From DATBSK01 sp040902705 (GTDB taxonomy: Bacteria; Actinomycetota; Acidimicrobiia; IMCC26256; PALSA-555), in contig JBBDWT010000082.1 of the NCBI GenBank assembly GCA_040902705.1, positions 1 to 32,796 of the forward strand: 32,796 bases of DNA. The letters are read 5' to 3'. This document shows positions 1-6,982 of the stretch, in pieces. A program made the translations under genes and the position numbers. The notes under the pieces are model-generated. The model saw only the letters and a list, made by a program, of their open reading frames with translations, had not been told where the DNA came from and did no database searches. Numbering within the stretch: the first letter of the stretch is position 1; every line of letters begins with the position of its first letter.

Positions 1-676
1 GGAGCAGGAAGAGGTAGGTCTTCGCGTTCTTGGTGATGTCGAACCAGAGCCAGTGGCCCCCACTCGACATGTCGACGAGCGGCTCCTCCTCCTTCCACAG
101 CCGGATGTCGAACGTGGGCCACTTCCGACCCAGACCGGCGGGCCCGGCGATGAAGTCGAACATGCGCCCGAAGTGCTGGCCGAGGAACACGAGCCCGAGC
201 GTGACGATGGCGAGGTAGAGCCCGCGCACGCGCACCGCCGCCGGCGCCACGATGATCCCGACCAGCGCGGCAGCGAGACCCGCGCCCGGCAGCCAGATCC
301 AGATCGGCAGGCCCCAGCCCCAGAGGGAGCCACCGCTGTCGGCGCCGAGCACGACCCCGGCGTAGGCACCGACGCCCATGAAGAAGGCATGCCCGAGCGA
401 CACCTGGCCGGCCACGCCGAGCAGCAGGTTCAGGCCGACGGCGGCGATGACGAAGATCAGCACGCTGTTGACGATGCGCAGCCAGATGTCGTCGCCGAGG
501 AAGCGGACGAACGGGAGCTGGCTGATGATCGGCAGGTCGAAGGGCATGAGGACCAGCACGAGGAGGAACAGCCCCATCGCGATCCGCTTGGTCCAGGTCG
601 GGAGGATCGACGTCTCGGTCTTGTAGGACGTGAACAGCCGAGGGCGGCCGCGCATCGGCCCGGTGCGGGTGCTCAT
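1..676 (-). CDS. livM: Branched-chain amino acid-type ABC transporter permease LivM (3' part off the left edge)
   Basis: The reverse strand reads from an ATG at 676 to the window edge, giving about 225 residues with no stop, so the C-terminus is missing. After a basic N-terminus (MSTRTGPMRGRPRLF) come several hydrophobic segments and the LivM-type stretch GLNLLLGVAGQVSLGHAFFM followed by GAYAG. Members of this family form the inner-membrane channel with LivH for import of branched-chain amino acids or other small carboxylates. The ATG overlaps the TGA of the upstream livH gene as ATGA, so translation is probably coupled. The ATP-binding and substrate-binding genes expected with this pair would lie outside the window. 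The family assignment is firm; the substrate is unknown. Confidence 0.9.
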   Translation of the reverse strand, partial: MSTRTGPMRGRPRLFTSYKTETSILPTWTKRIAMGLFLLVLVLMPFDLPIISQLPFVRFLGDDIWLRIVNSVLIFVIAAVGLNLLLGVAGQVSLGHAFFMGVGAYAGVVLGADSGGSLWGWGLPIWIWLPGAGLAAALVGIIVAPAAVRVRGLYLAIVTLGLVFLGQHFGRMFDFIAGPAGLGRKWPTFDIRLWKEEEPLVDMSSGGHWLWFDITKNAKTYLFLL

Positions 677-1659
677 ACGCGCCTGATCTCGGGCGTGCCG
701 AAGATCCCGTAGGGACGGATCAGGAGCCCGATGAGCATCGCCACGTAGGGCACGACCTGCTGGTAGCCGACGCCGAGCTGGTCGGTGAGGTGCGACGCGT
801 ACTCGCCGGCGAAGATCTCGGCGAAGCCGATGATGAGCCCACCGACCAGCGCGCCGACGATCGAGTCGAGGCCGCCGAGGATGACCGCCGGGAAGGCCCG
901 GAACGCGAGGAAGCTCCCCTCGGGATGCACGGCGCCCGCCGCCGGCCACGGCGACATCGAGGCGAAGATCCCGCCGACGGCGGCGAGCGCGGCCCCCGCC
1001 GCCCACGCGATGGCGAAGACGCGCCCGACGCTCACACCCTGCGCCATCGCCGCCTCCTGGTCGAACGCGACGGCCCGCATGGCCACGCCGGTGCGGGTGC
1101 GGAAGAACAGGTAGGTGGCGACGAACACCACCGTGGCGGCGACGACGGCGGCGAGGTACGACCACGGCACGAACGTCTCGCCGAGCCGGAAGCCGGTCGA
1201 CCCCCAGGGAACCGCCAGCGGCCGGGTGGCGATCTCGACGGCGTCGGTCGAGAACGTGCGGATCATGATCTCGAGGCCGAGCGTGATGACGGCGACCGCG
1301 AAGAGGGGCTCGCCGATCATCGGCCGGATGGCCAGCCGCTCGATGATCAGCCCGAGCACGGCCGCGAACACGAGCGCGACCGCGAGGTTCACGAACCACG
1401 TGACCCACGTCGGCCCGGGCAGGTCGGCCAGCGGGTTGCCCCAGGGCAGGAGCGGCAGGCCCTCGTCCACCACGAGGATCGACAGGAACAGAGCACCGGC
1501 CATGCCGATGGCACCGTGCGCGAAGTTCACCGTCTGGGTGGCTTTGAAGATCAGCACGAACCCGAGCGCGAGGATGGCGTAGATCGAGCCCAGCGCGATC
1601 GCCTTGACCAGGGTCTGGGTGAAGTTGGTGAAGGCGCTCGCCGCGAAGAGCAGCTCCAT
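673..1659 (-). CDS. livH: Branched-chain amino acid-type ABC transporter permease LivH
   Basis: A protein of 328 residues that is mostly transmembrane. It opens MELLFAASAFTNFTQTLVKA and contains the LivH signatures IALGSIYAILALGF and VNFAHGAIGMAGA near the N-terminus, with GGLDSIVGALVGGLIIGFAE near the C-terminus. The length is normal for LivH, usually about 290-340 residues. It would form the inner-membrane pore together with LivM. The start codon overlaps the stop of the acyl-CoA ligase gene by one base (TGATG), and its own stop overlaps livM by four bases, so the three genes form one tightly coupled operon. The neighbouring ligase suggests a carboxylic acid substrate rather than an amino acid, but that is inference. 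Confidence 0.93.
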   Translation of the reverse strand: MELLFAASAFTNFTQTLVKAIALGSIYAILALGFVLIFKATQTVNFAHGAIGMAGALFLSILVVDEGLPLLPWGNPLADLPGPTWVTWFVNLAVALVFAAVLGLIIERLAIRPMIGEPLFAVAVITLGLEIMIRTFSTDAVEIATRPLAVPWGSTGFRLGETFVPWSYLAAVVAATVVFVATYLFFRTRTGVAMRAVAFDQEAAMAQGVSVGRVFAIAWAAGAALAAVGGIFASMSPWPAAGAVHPEGSFLAFRAFPAVILGGLDSIVGALVGGLIIGFAEIFAGEYASHLTDQLGVGYQQVVPYVAMLIGLLIRPYGIFGTPEIRRV

Positions 1660-3530
1660 CAGTACATCGACTCCACGAGGTCGGCGAACCGCTCCTCCAT
1701 CGCCTTGCGCTTCAGTTTCTGCGTCGCCGTCAGCTCACCGTCCTCGTGGTCGAGCTCCTTCGGGAGCAGGCGGAACGCCTTGATCTGCTCGACGCTGGCG
1801 AAGCGCTCGTTCACGCGCTCGACGACCTCACGCACCAGTTCGACCACCTCGGGCTTGTCCGAGAGGTCGCGGTAGGTCGTGTAGGGCAGGTTGCGACGCA
1901 ACGCCCAGTCGCCGACGGTCTCGATCTCGATCCCGATGAGCGCCACGAGGTACTTCCGGCGGTCACCGATGACCATCGCCTCCTTGATGTACGGCGAGGT
2001 CTTGAGCGCGTTCTCGATCTCCGACGGCGAGACGTTCTTGCCGCCCGAGGTGATGATGATGTGCTTGATCCGGTCGATGATCTTGACGTGGGTGCCGTCG
2101 ACCCACTCGCCGACGTCGCCGGTCATCAGCCAGCCGTCGGCGGTGAAGGTGTCGGCCGTCGCCTCCGGCTTGTTCCAGTAGCCCTTGAACACCCCGGGGT
2201 GCTTGGTCTGGATCTCACCGGTCTGCTCGTCGATGCGCACGCCGATGCCCGGCCACGCCTCGCCCACGGTCCCGAGCTTGGCCCGGCCCGGGTAGTTGAC
2301 GGTGGCGACGGCAGAGTTCTCCGTCATCCCGTAGAGCTCGTAGACGGGCACGCCGATCCCGATGAAGAACTCGAGCACCTCGGGCGCGATCGGTGCCGCA
2401 CCCGACCCCGCCCACCGGACCCGGCGCAGCCCGGTGCGCTCGCGCATCGCCCGGAACACGAGCGGCCAGCCGATCGCGTACGCGAGGCGCGCCTTCATCG
2501 TGTCGGCGCCCCCGTTGGCGACCTTCTCCCGGCCGATCATGCGGGCGAGGCGCATGCCGAACCGGAACAGCAGCCGCTTGGCGCGGGTCGCGTCGTTGCC
2601 GCGGATGAGGATGCCGGCGTGCAGCTTCTCCCAGATGCGGGGCACGGCGAAGAACAACGTCGGTTGGACCTCCCGCAGGTTCTCGGGGACGGTCTCGATC
2701 GACTCGGCGAAGTTGAGGACGGTGCCGCAGCTCACGAGGTGCCAGGTCGAGAAGATGCGCTCGGCGACGTGGCACAGCGGCAGGTAGGTGAGGATGAGGT
2801 CGTCGGGGCCGGGTGCCTTGCCGCCCAGCCGCTCGCCGTCGGCCACGATGCGCTCGATGCAGAAGCCGGCGTTGGCGTTGGTGAGCATGGCGCCCTTGGG
2901 CGGGCCGGTCGTGCCCGACGTGTAGACGAGCGTCATGATGTCCTCGGCGGTGGCCTCCGCCATGCGCTCCTCGACGGCGTGGGGGTTCTCGACCCGGTGC
3001 TGGCGCCCGATCTCGAGGAAGCGCTCCCAGGAGAGCAGCCGGTCGTCGTCGTACTGATGCACCCCACGGGGCTCGATGTAGATGACGTGGCGCAGCGTCG
3101 GCAGCTCACCGCGCGGGACGTCGAACACCTTGTCGACCTGCTCCTGATCCTCCGCGAGATGCACGGCGGCACCGGAGTCGGTCAGGAGGTACTGGACCTC
3201 GGCCGACGGGTTGGTCGGATACAGGCCGACGGTGATGCCGCGGATCGCCACCGTGGCCAGGTCGAACATCACCCACTCGGGTCGATCCTCGGAGTGGATG
3301 CAGGTGCGATCGCCGACGTCGACGCCGAGGGCCAGGAGGCCGTGGGCGACATCGACCACGGTGTCCCAGGTCTGCCCCCAGGTCAGCTCGCGCCAGATGC
3401 CGAGATCTTTCTCGCGCATGGCCACGCGGGCGGGCATGGCGATCGCTCGCTCCCGCGCCATCGCGGCAACGGTGCGATAGCCAGCCTCGACGTCCGGCGG
3501 GCGCGAAGCCCTCTCGTCAGTGACCGTCAT
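1659..3530 (-). CDS. Long-chain fatty acyl-CoA synthetase (FadD15-like, AMP-forming)
   Basis: An ANL-superfamily adenylate-forming ligase of about 623 residues that would convert a carboxylic acid, ATP and CoA into acyl-CoA. Visible motifs in order are the phosphate-binding loop TLVYTSGTTGPPKGAML, the acyl-adenylate motif ELYGMTENSAV, the hinge region with GDVGEW and IIDRIKHIIITSGGKNVSP, and a C-terminal TQKLKRKAMEERF carrying the catalytic-type lysine. The ATG at 3530 (MTVTDERAS) is preferred over an upstream start at 3599, because a G-rich ribosome-binding stretch precedes it and the extension reads as low-complexity sequence. It is the first gene of the operon with livH and livM. Its start overlaps the start of the divergent LLM gene by 11 bases. 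Chain-length preference cannot be read from the sequence. Confidence 0.93.
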   Translation of the reverse strand: MTVTDERASRPPDVEAGYRTVAAMARERAIAMPARVAMREKDLGIWRELTWGQTWDTVVDVAHGLLALGVDVGDRTCIHSEDRPEWVMFDLATVAIRGITVGLYPTNPSAEVQYLLTDSGAAVHLAEDQEQVDKVFDVPRGELPTLRHVIYIEPRGVHQYDDDRLLSWERFLEIGRQHRVENPHAVEERMAEATAEDIMTLVYTSGTTGPPKGAMLTNANAGFCIERIVADGERLGGKAPGPDDLILTYLPLCHVAERIFSTWHLVSCGTVLNFAESIETVPENLREVQPTLFFAVPRIWEKLHAGILIRGNDATRAKRLLFRFGMRLARMIGREKVANGGADTMKARLAYAIGWPLVFRAMRERTGLRRVRWAGSGAAPIAPEVLEFFIGIGVPVYELYGMTENSAVATVNYPGRAKLGTVGEAWPGIGVRIDEQTGEIQTKHPGVFKGYWNKPEATADTFTADGWLMTGDVGEWVDGTHVKIIDRIKHIIITSGGKNVSPSEIENALKTSPYIKEAMVIGDRRKYLVALIGIEIETVGDWALRRNLPYTTYRDLSDKPEVVELVREVVERVNERFASVEQIKAFRLLPKELDHEDGELTATQKLKRKAMEERFADLVESMY

Positions 3531-4584
3531 AGTCCCCCCCGGGTCGCCCGCCGCTCGCGCCGCCGCCGCGGGACGCAGGCACCATAACGTCCGGTCCATC
3601 CGCGACCAAGGGATCTCCGCCGCGCGATTCGGTGTCAGTCTCGGCTACTGGCAGGACCGCGATCCGCTCGAATCGGTCGAGACGGCCCTCCTCGCGGACG
3701 CGCTCGGCTACCGCGAGCTGTGGTTGGGCGAGATGGCGACCTTCGACGCGTTCGCGCTGGCGGCGGCGGTCGCGGCGCGCACCACGACGATCCCGCTCAC
3801 CATCGGCCCCCTCGCGGTGGGTGTGCGCGACCCCGTCACGATCGCCATGGGCGTCGCCAGTGTCGCGGCGCTGACCGGCCGCCACGTCAACGTCGCCGTC
3901 GGCTCCTCGAGCCCGACGGTCGTGTCGCGGTGGCACGGCCGCGACATCGCCAATGGCCCGGCGCGCCTGCGGGAGTCGGTGCACGCGCTGCGGTCACTGC
4001 TCGCCGGCGACCGCACCTCGGTGCTCGGCACCGCGGTGCGAACCGACGGCTACCGCCTCCGCCTGGCACCACCGGGTTCGTCGATCACCGTCGCCGCGTT
4101 CGGTCCCGCCGCGGTCGCGACGGCCGCCGAGCTCGGCGACCGCATGGTGCTGAACCTGTGCACCGTCGACGCCGTCGCCCGCCTCCGCGCCGATCTGCAC
4201 GACGCCGCGGCTCGATCCGACCGGCCGGCGCCGCCGGTCGCCGTGTGGATCCCGGTGGCGGTCGACCCCGACGACGCGACGCTCGACCAGCTGCGCCGCG
4301 CGCTCGTCGCGTACGTGGCCGCGCCCGGCTACGGCGAGATGTTCGCCGACGCCGGCTTCGGCGACGTCGTGACCCTGGCGCGTGGCGGGGCCCGTCCGGC
4401 CGACGTCCTCGACGCGATCCCGGTCGCCCTGGTGGAGGCCATCGGTGCCGTCGGCGACCAGACCGCCTGCCGCGCCCGTCTCGAGGCGTACGCGCGCGCC
4501 GGCGCCGATGACCTGGCACTCGTGCCGGCGACCGCCGGCGATCCCGCCGGTCGACGCACCCTCACGGCGCTGGCGCCGGGCTGA
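3520..4584 (+). CDS. LLM class F420-dependent oxidoreductase (Rv3093c-like)
   Basis: A luciferase-like monooxygenase-fold protein of up to 354 residues. The recognisable core starts at RFGVSLGYW and continues through LADALGYRELWLGEM, TIGPLAVGVRDPVTIAMG and VAVGSSSPTVVSRWHGRD, a pattern I associate with the actinobacterial Rv3093c-like F420 group. Such enzymes transfer hydride from reduced F420 or a flavin to an unidentified organic substrate. The only standard in-frame start is the GTG at 3520. It lies within the divergent ligase start and has no clear ribosome-binding site, so the true start may be unusual or the transcript leaderless. The C-terminus ends just before the tRNA-derived attachment repeat, so this gene marks the left chromosomal flank of the integrated element. 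Confidence 0.85.
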   Translation: MTVIVPPGSPAARAAAAGRRHHNVRSIRDQGISAARFGVSLGYWQDRDPLESVETALLADALGYRELWLGEMATFDAFALAAAVAARTTTIPLTIGPLAVGVRDPVTIAMGVASVAALTGRHVNVAVGSSSPTVVSRWHGRDIANGPARLRESVHALRSLLAGDRTSVLGTAVRTDGYRLRLAPPGSSITVAAFGPAAVATAAELGDRMVLNLCTVDAVARLRADLHDAAARSDRPAPPVAVWIPVAVDPDDATLDQLRRALVAYVAAPGYGEMFADAGFGDVVTLARGGARPADVLDAIPVALVEAIGAVGDQTACRARLEAYARAGADDLALVPATAGDPAGRRTLTALAPG

Positions 4585-4588
4585 ATCC

Positions 4589-4638
4589 TGGAGCCCGAGA
4601 GGAGAATCGAACTCCTGACCTGCTCATTACGAGTGAGC
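4589..4638. repeat. Left attachment site: orphan 3' half of tRNA-Thr
   Basis: Fifty bases identical to 8647-8696. They cover the CCA, acceptor 3' strand, T arm, variable loop and the complete anticodon stem-loop of tRNA-Thr(CGT) in minus orientation. The match ends abruptly at 4639, where no D arm or 5' acceptor strand follows, so this is not a functional tRNA. Confidence 0.95.
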
Positions 4639-4703
4639 GCCGACACAGTCCGCTGACCAGCCCGATCGTCGATCGACCAACGCATCCGGCCTAGATCGGA
4701 TGG

Positions 4704-4741
4704 TCACCAGTGGTCATAGATCCTCATGGGAGATCACCAGT
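4704..4741. promoter_or_regulatory. Candidate arm-type recombinase binding repeats next to the left attachment site
   Basis: The octamer TCACCAGT occurs at 4704-4711 and again at 4734-4741, exactly 30 bp apart, which is close to three helical turns. It lies 66-103 bp inside the left attachment repeat. Tyrosine recombinases use such direct repeats as arm sites, but no protein binding can be shown here. An excisionase site is an alternative. Confidence 0.35.
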
Positions 4742-4773
4742 ACTGGCACGGCCGTGGCATGACTCAGCGACGT

Positions 4774-5970
4774 CTAGTGACGCTCCGCCGCGACACGACG
4801 CTTCAGGAAGTCGTAGAACTTTGGGGCGGTGTACTCATAGACACCCTTGCGCGGGCGGTACATGACTCCCGCGTTGACGAGCCTGCCGAGTAAGACGTTG
4901 ATGTTGCCGGGCCGCTTCTCCAGGCTCGCGTTGATGTCCACGGTGACGAGCGGCGGATAGGAGCACTTCGCCGTCGCGATCAAGAGATCCTGTTCCGCAG
5001 GGGTCAGGGTGGTGATGCGCGGTTCATAGAAGTCACGGTCAAGTCGGCTGTAGATCTCGGGCTCAACGTCCATGAGCAACTGCAACGTGAACTCCGATGC
5101 ATCGATGTAGTCGGCTGCATCCCACAGCTCAGCGCCCCACAGCTGCACGAAGTACGGGTAGCCCTCAACAGAGTCGAGCACTGCGTCAACGAGTGCCGTC
5201 GATGCAGTGATGCCTGTATCAGTGAGCGGTTCGAGGAAGGCATCGGACGCCTCCTGCGAGTCGAGGGAACCAATCTCCTCGCCTCGGAACATGCGCTCGG
5301 AGTACGTGCGCGCTTCGAGCAGATGCGTCGTGAGCGTGGGCAGTCCACAGAGCACCAGGGACACCGGGTACTGCTTCTTCTGCAGCGCACTAACGGCGGC
5401 GAGGAGCATCGACAGCGGGTGTTCGCCGTCGCGGGTCTTCTCGTCGTGGAGCATCTGAGCCTCGTCCAGCAGAAGAGCGACTCCGGCATGCCCCGTCCGG
5501 TCCGCTACGGCGAGAGCGCTCGTCAGAACCTTCGCGAGATCGTTCGTGCTGTCCGACCCGAACCCGTCGAACTGGAGAGTCACGTCTTCGTACACGAACT
5601 TGATGTTCCGGAATGCACCGACCGCCTTGCCGGCGGTGTCCCTCAACTTGGCGCGGACAGACAGTTGGTTCTCCAGGTCCCGGCACGCGGACCCGACGCG
5701 CGCCGTCACCTCCTCGTCGCGATTGTGCCTGGCCTCCAGCTCGATGTTGATCGTCGCCCAGTTCTCGCTGTCGGCGATCTCCTGGAACTCCGAGAGGAGC
5801 ACCGTCTTGCCGACGCCACGGAGACCCGTCAAGCGCACATTGGCCGGGATCTCTGGAGCCCCTCGCAAGATCGAGCGGTACCGCTTCACCTCACCGTCTC
5901 GGCCAGCGAGGAACACCGGCTTGGTGCCCACTCCGGGCCGGTACGGGTTCTTGCCGGGCATGGCGCACAT
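4774..5970 (-). CDS. AAA+ ATPase of the ORC/Cdc6-like or STAND type, element-borne
   Basis: A protein of 398 residues. A Walker A motif GLRGVGKT lies at residues 49-56 and a Walker B motif ALLLDEAQ at 165-172. A sensor-like strand LVLCGLPTL follows near 205-215. The C-terminal third (TPAEQDLLIATAK, then INVLLGRLVNAGVMYRPRKGVYEYTAPKF) resembles a winged-helix domain. Opening residues NPYRPG are common in orphan ATPases of this type found on actinobacterial islands. The ATG at 5970 is chosen because AAGGGG lies eight bases upstream; a second ATG three codons later is possible. An imperfect dyad covers that ribosome-binding site. The role is unknown; ATP-dependent DNA binding, defence or element maintenance are all possible. 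Confidence 0.85.
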   Translation of the reverse strand: MCAMPGKNPYRPGVGTKPVFLAGRDGEVKRYRSILRGAPEIPANVRLTGLRGVGKTVLLSEFQEIADSENWATINIELEARHNRDEEVTARVGSACRDLENQLSVRAKLRDTAGKAVGAFRNIKFVYEDVTLQFDGFGSDSTNDLAKVLTSALAVADRTGHAGVALLLDEAQMLHDEKTRDGEHPLSMLLAAVSALQKKQYPVSLVLCGLPTLTTHLLEARTYSERMFRGEEIGSLDSQEASDAFLEPLTDTGITASTALVDAVLDSVEGYPYFVQLWGAELWDAADYIDASEFTLQLLMDVEPEIYSRLDRDFYEPRITTLTPAEQDLLIATAKCSYPPLVTVDINASLEKRPGNINVLLGRLVNAGVMYRPRKGVYEYTAPKFYDFLKRRVAAERH

Positions 5971-6015
5971 AAAGCAATCCCCTTTGGATTATGCGCATTC
6001 TAAAGGGATCGCTTT
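5971..6015 (-). promoter_or_regulatory. Imperfect dyad overlapping the ribosome-binding site of the AAA+ ATPase gene
   Basis: Read on the minus strand, AAAGCGATCCCTTT is followed 16 bases later by AAAGGGGATTGCTTT, immediately before the ATG. The arms pair with one bulged G and one G-T pair, and a perfect octamer palindrome ATGCGCAT sits in the loop. The AAGGGG ribosome-binding site is inside the 3' arm. The transcript could therefore hide its own ribosome-binding site, or the DNA could be an operator for a dimeric repressor. The stretch is AT-rich relative to its surroundings. Confidence 0.55.
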
Positions 6016-6103
6016 AGGAGTGGGGCGCCGGGCGATCGGCACGCTTCACGCGTGAGACGTCGCGCAGGCGAGGCGGCGGTCGCTACCGGGTGTCGATCGT
6101 GGC

Positions 6104-6380
6104 GTGTGGGTCGAAGATCCGTCCACGATCGACGAACAGCCACTCGTCCCGTTCATGGAGCTCTACCTTGCCGAGCACGTGGCGGAGCCAACCGACGAAA
6201 GACCGTTTGTCCCCCACGACCGAGCGCAGTGGCAGCGTGAACCGATGAGTGACCACGAGCGGCTCGCCGCCCCCTCGAGAGCATCAGCTACAAGCCCGGC
6301 TGGTCGATCGTCACCGAGATCGCCCCGAAGCACACGATGCTCGTCGTGCGAGCATCCATGGCCGACTCGAGCCATTCGTT
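6104..6380 (+). pseudogene. Frameshifted remnant of a small protein gene in the element
   Basis: From the GTG at 6104 one frame reads coding-like sequence (VEDPSTIDEQPLVPFMELYL, then ERPFVPHDRAQW and MSDHERLAA). Near 6272 it runs into a C-rich stretch and the sense continues in a different frame as LESISYKPGWSIVTEIAPKH and TMLVVRASMADSSH. The composite, with its PFxPHD and YKPGW signatures, reads as one protein of about 90 residues that I recall only as an uncharacterised actinobacterial or phage type. This accounts for most of the stretch 6016-6435, which otherwise holds no convincing gene. The frameshift could be real decay or a sequencing error. Confidence 0.42.
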
Positions 6381-6435
6381 GACCTCATCGGCGTCTCGCA
6401 ACGAGTGGCACGCTCGATGCCCTCGCGCGGCGCGA

Positions 6436-6591
6436 CTAACGCAGAAGGCGAACCGCGTCGTCGAGTTCGTCGCGTGCTCGGCGGAGGTGTTGCTTGACGT
6501 TGGTGTCCTGCGTTGCTCTTTCGGCTCGCTTGATGTAGGTCTCGACATCATCGAGGATGCGCTTGACCTTGGTCACGTCATGATCGTCCAT
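6436..6591 (-). CDS. Small helical hypothetical protein (51 aa)
   Basis: A short reading frame from the ATG at 6591: MDDHDVTKVKRILDDVETYI, then KRAERATQDTN and VKQHLRRARDELDDAVRLL. It is rich in charged residues with heptad-like hydrophobic spacing, so one long helix or a helical hairpin is likely. A TTG start at 6636 would add 15 residues that look less natural. I do not recognise the family. Its clean amphipathic pattern is the main reason to believe it; the lack of a clear ribosome-binding site is the main reason for doubt. Confidence 0.5.
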   Translation of the reverse strand: MDDHDVTKVKRILDDVETYIKRAERATQDTNVKQHLRRARDELDDAVRLLR

Positions 6592-6632
6592 GCCGCGAAC
6601 CGTACCGACGAGGCGTGACGCCCCCGACCGGG

Positions 6633-6947
6633 TCAAGTCGCTCGTCCGCGTCGCTCGTGCAGACCCTCGAGCGTCACGCCCGCGGCCAGGAGCCGTCGTT
6701 GGACGGTGTTATCGCTGATGCCGAGGTCTGCGCCGATCTGACGCTTCGACTCGCCGGATTGGTACCTGCGCACGATCTCAGCGACATCCACTTCGACTAG
6801 ACGGTGGCTGCGCCGCCGGATCTTGACACCGGCAGTGAGCAGAACCCGCCGGACCGGCTGGTTTGACACTCCGAACGCTGCCGCAAGCTCATCGATCGTC
6901 TCCCCTGCCTCGTAGCGGCGCGCGATCTCCTCCGCAGCGTCGGTGCC
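6633..6947 (-). pseudogene. 5'-truncated helix-turn-helix DNA-binding protein
   Basis: The minus strand encodes two tandem helix-turn-helix units of the recombinase/Hin C-terminal kind. The first reads EEIARRYEAGETIDELAAAF then GVSNQPVRRVLLTAGV; the second reads AEIVRRYQSGESKRQIGADL then GISDNTVQRRLLAAGV. Recognisable sequence begins right at the inner edge of the inverted repeat at 6948-6982. Beyond it the frame runs antisense through the integrase gene and has no credible start. The gene therefore appears to have lost its 5' end at the same point where the integrase lost its own. It may once have been a regulator or recombination directionality factor of the element. It is either dead or starts at an unrecognised codon. 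Confidence 0.55.
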
Positions 6948-6982
6948 ACGTCGGTCGTGTCGATAGTGGACACGACCGACGT
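6948..6982. repeat. Perfect 14-bp inverted repeat at the junction of two truncated genes
   Basis: ACGTCGGTCGTGTC at 6948-6961 is the exact reverse complement of 6969-6982, with a seven-base spacer GATAGTG. The GTG used as the apparent integrase start lies inside the left arm. The helix-turn-helix remnant ends on one side and the integrase core begins on the other, so the repeat marks a recombination or inversion junction, or is a binding site for either protein. Confidence 0.9.

Noticed and set aside
1746..3587. 613-residue plus-strand frame opposite the acyl-CoA ligase
   Set aside because: It is an antisense shadow; the minus strand carries complete ligase motifs.
4589..4665. Second tRNA gene at the left attachment site
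   Set aside because: Only the 3' half matches; no D arm or 5' acceptor strand can be formed after 4638.
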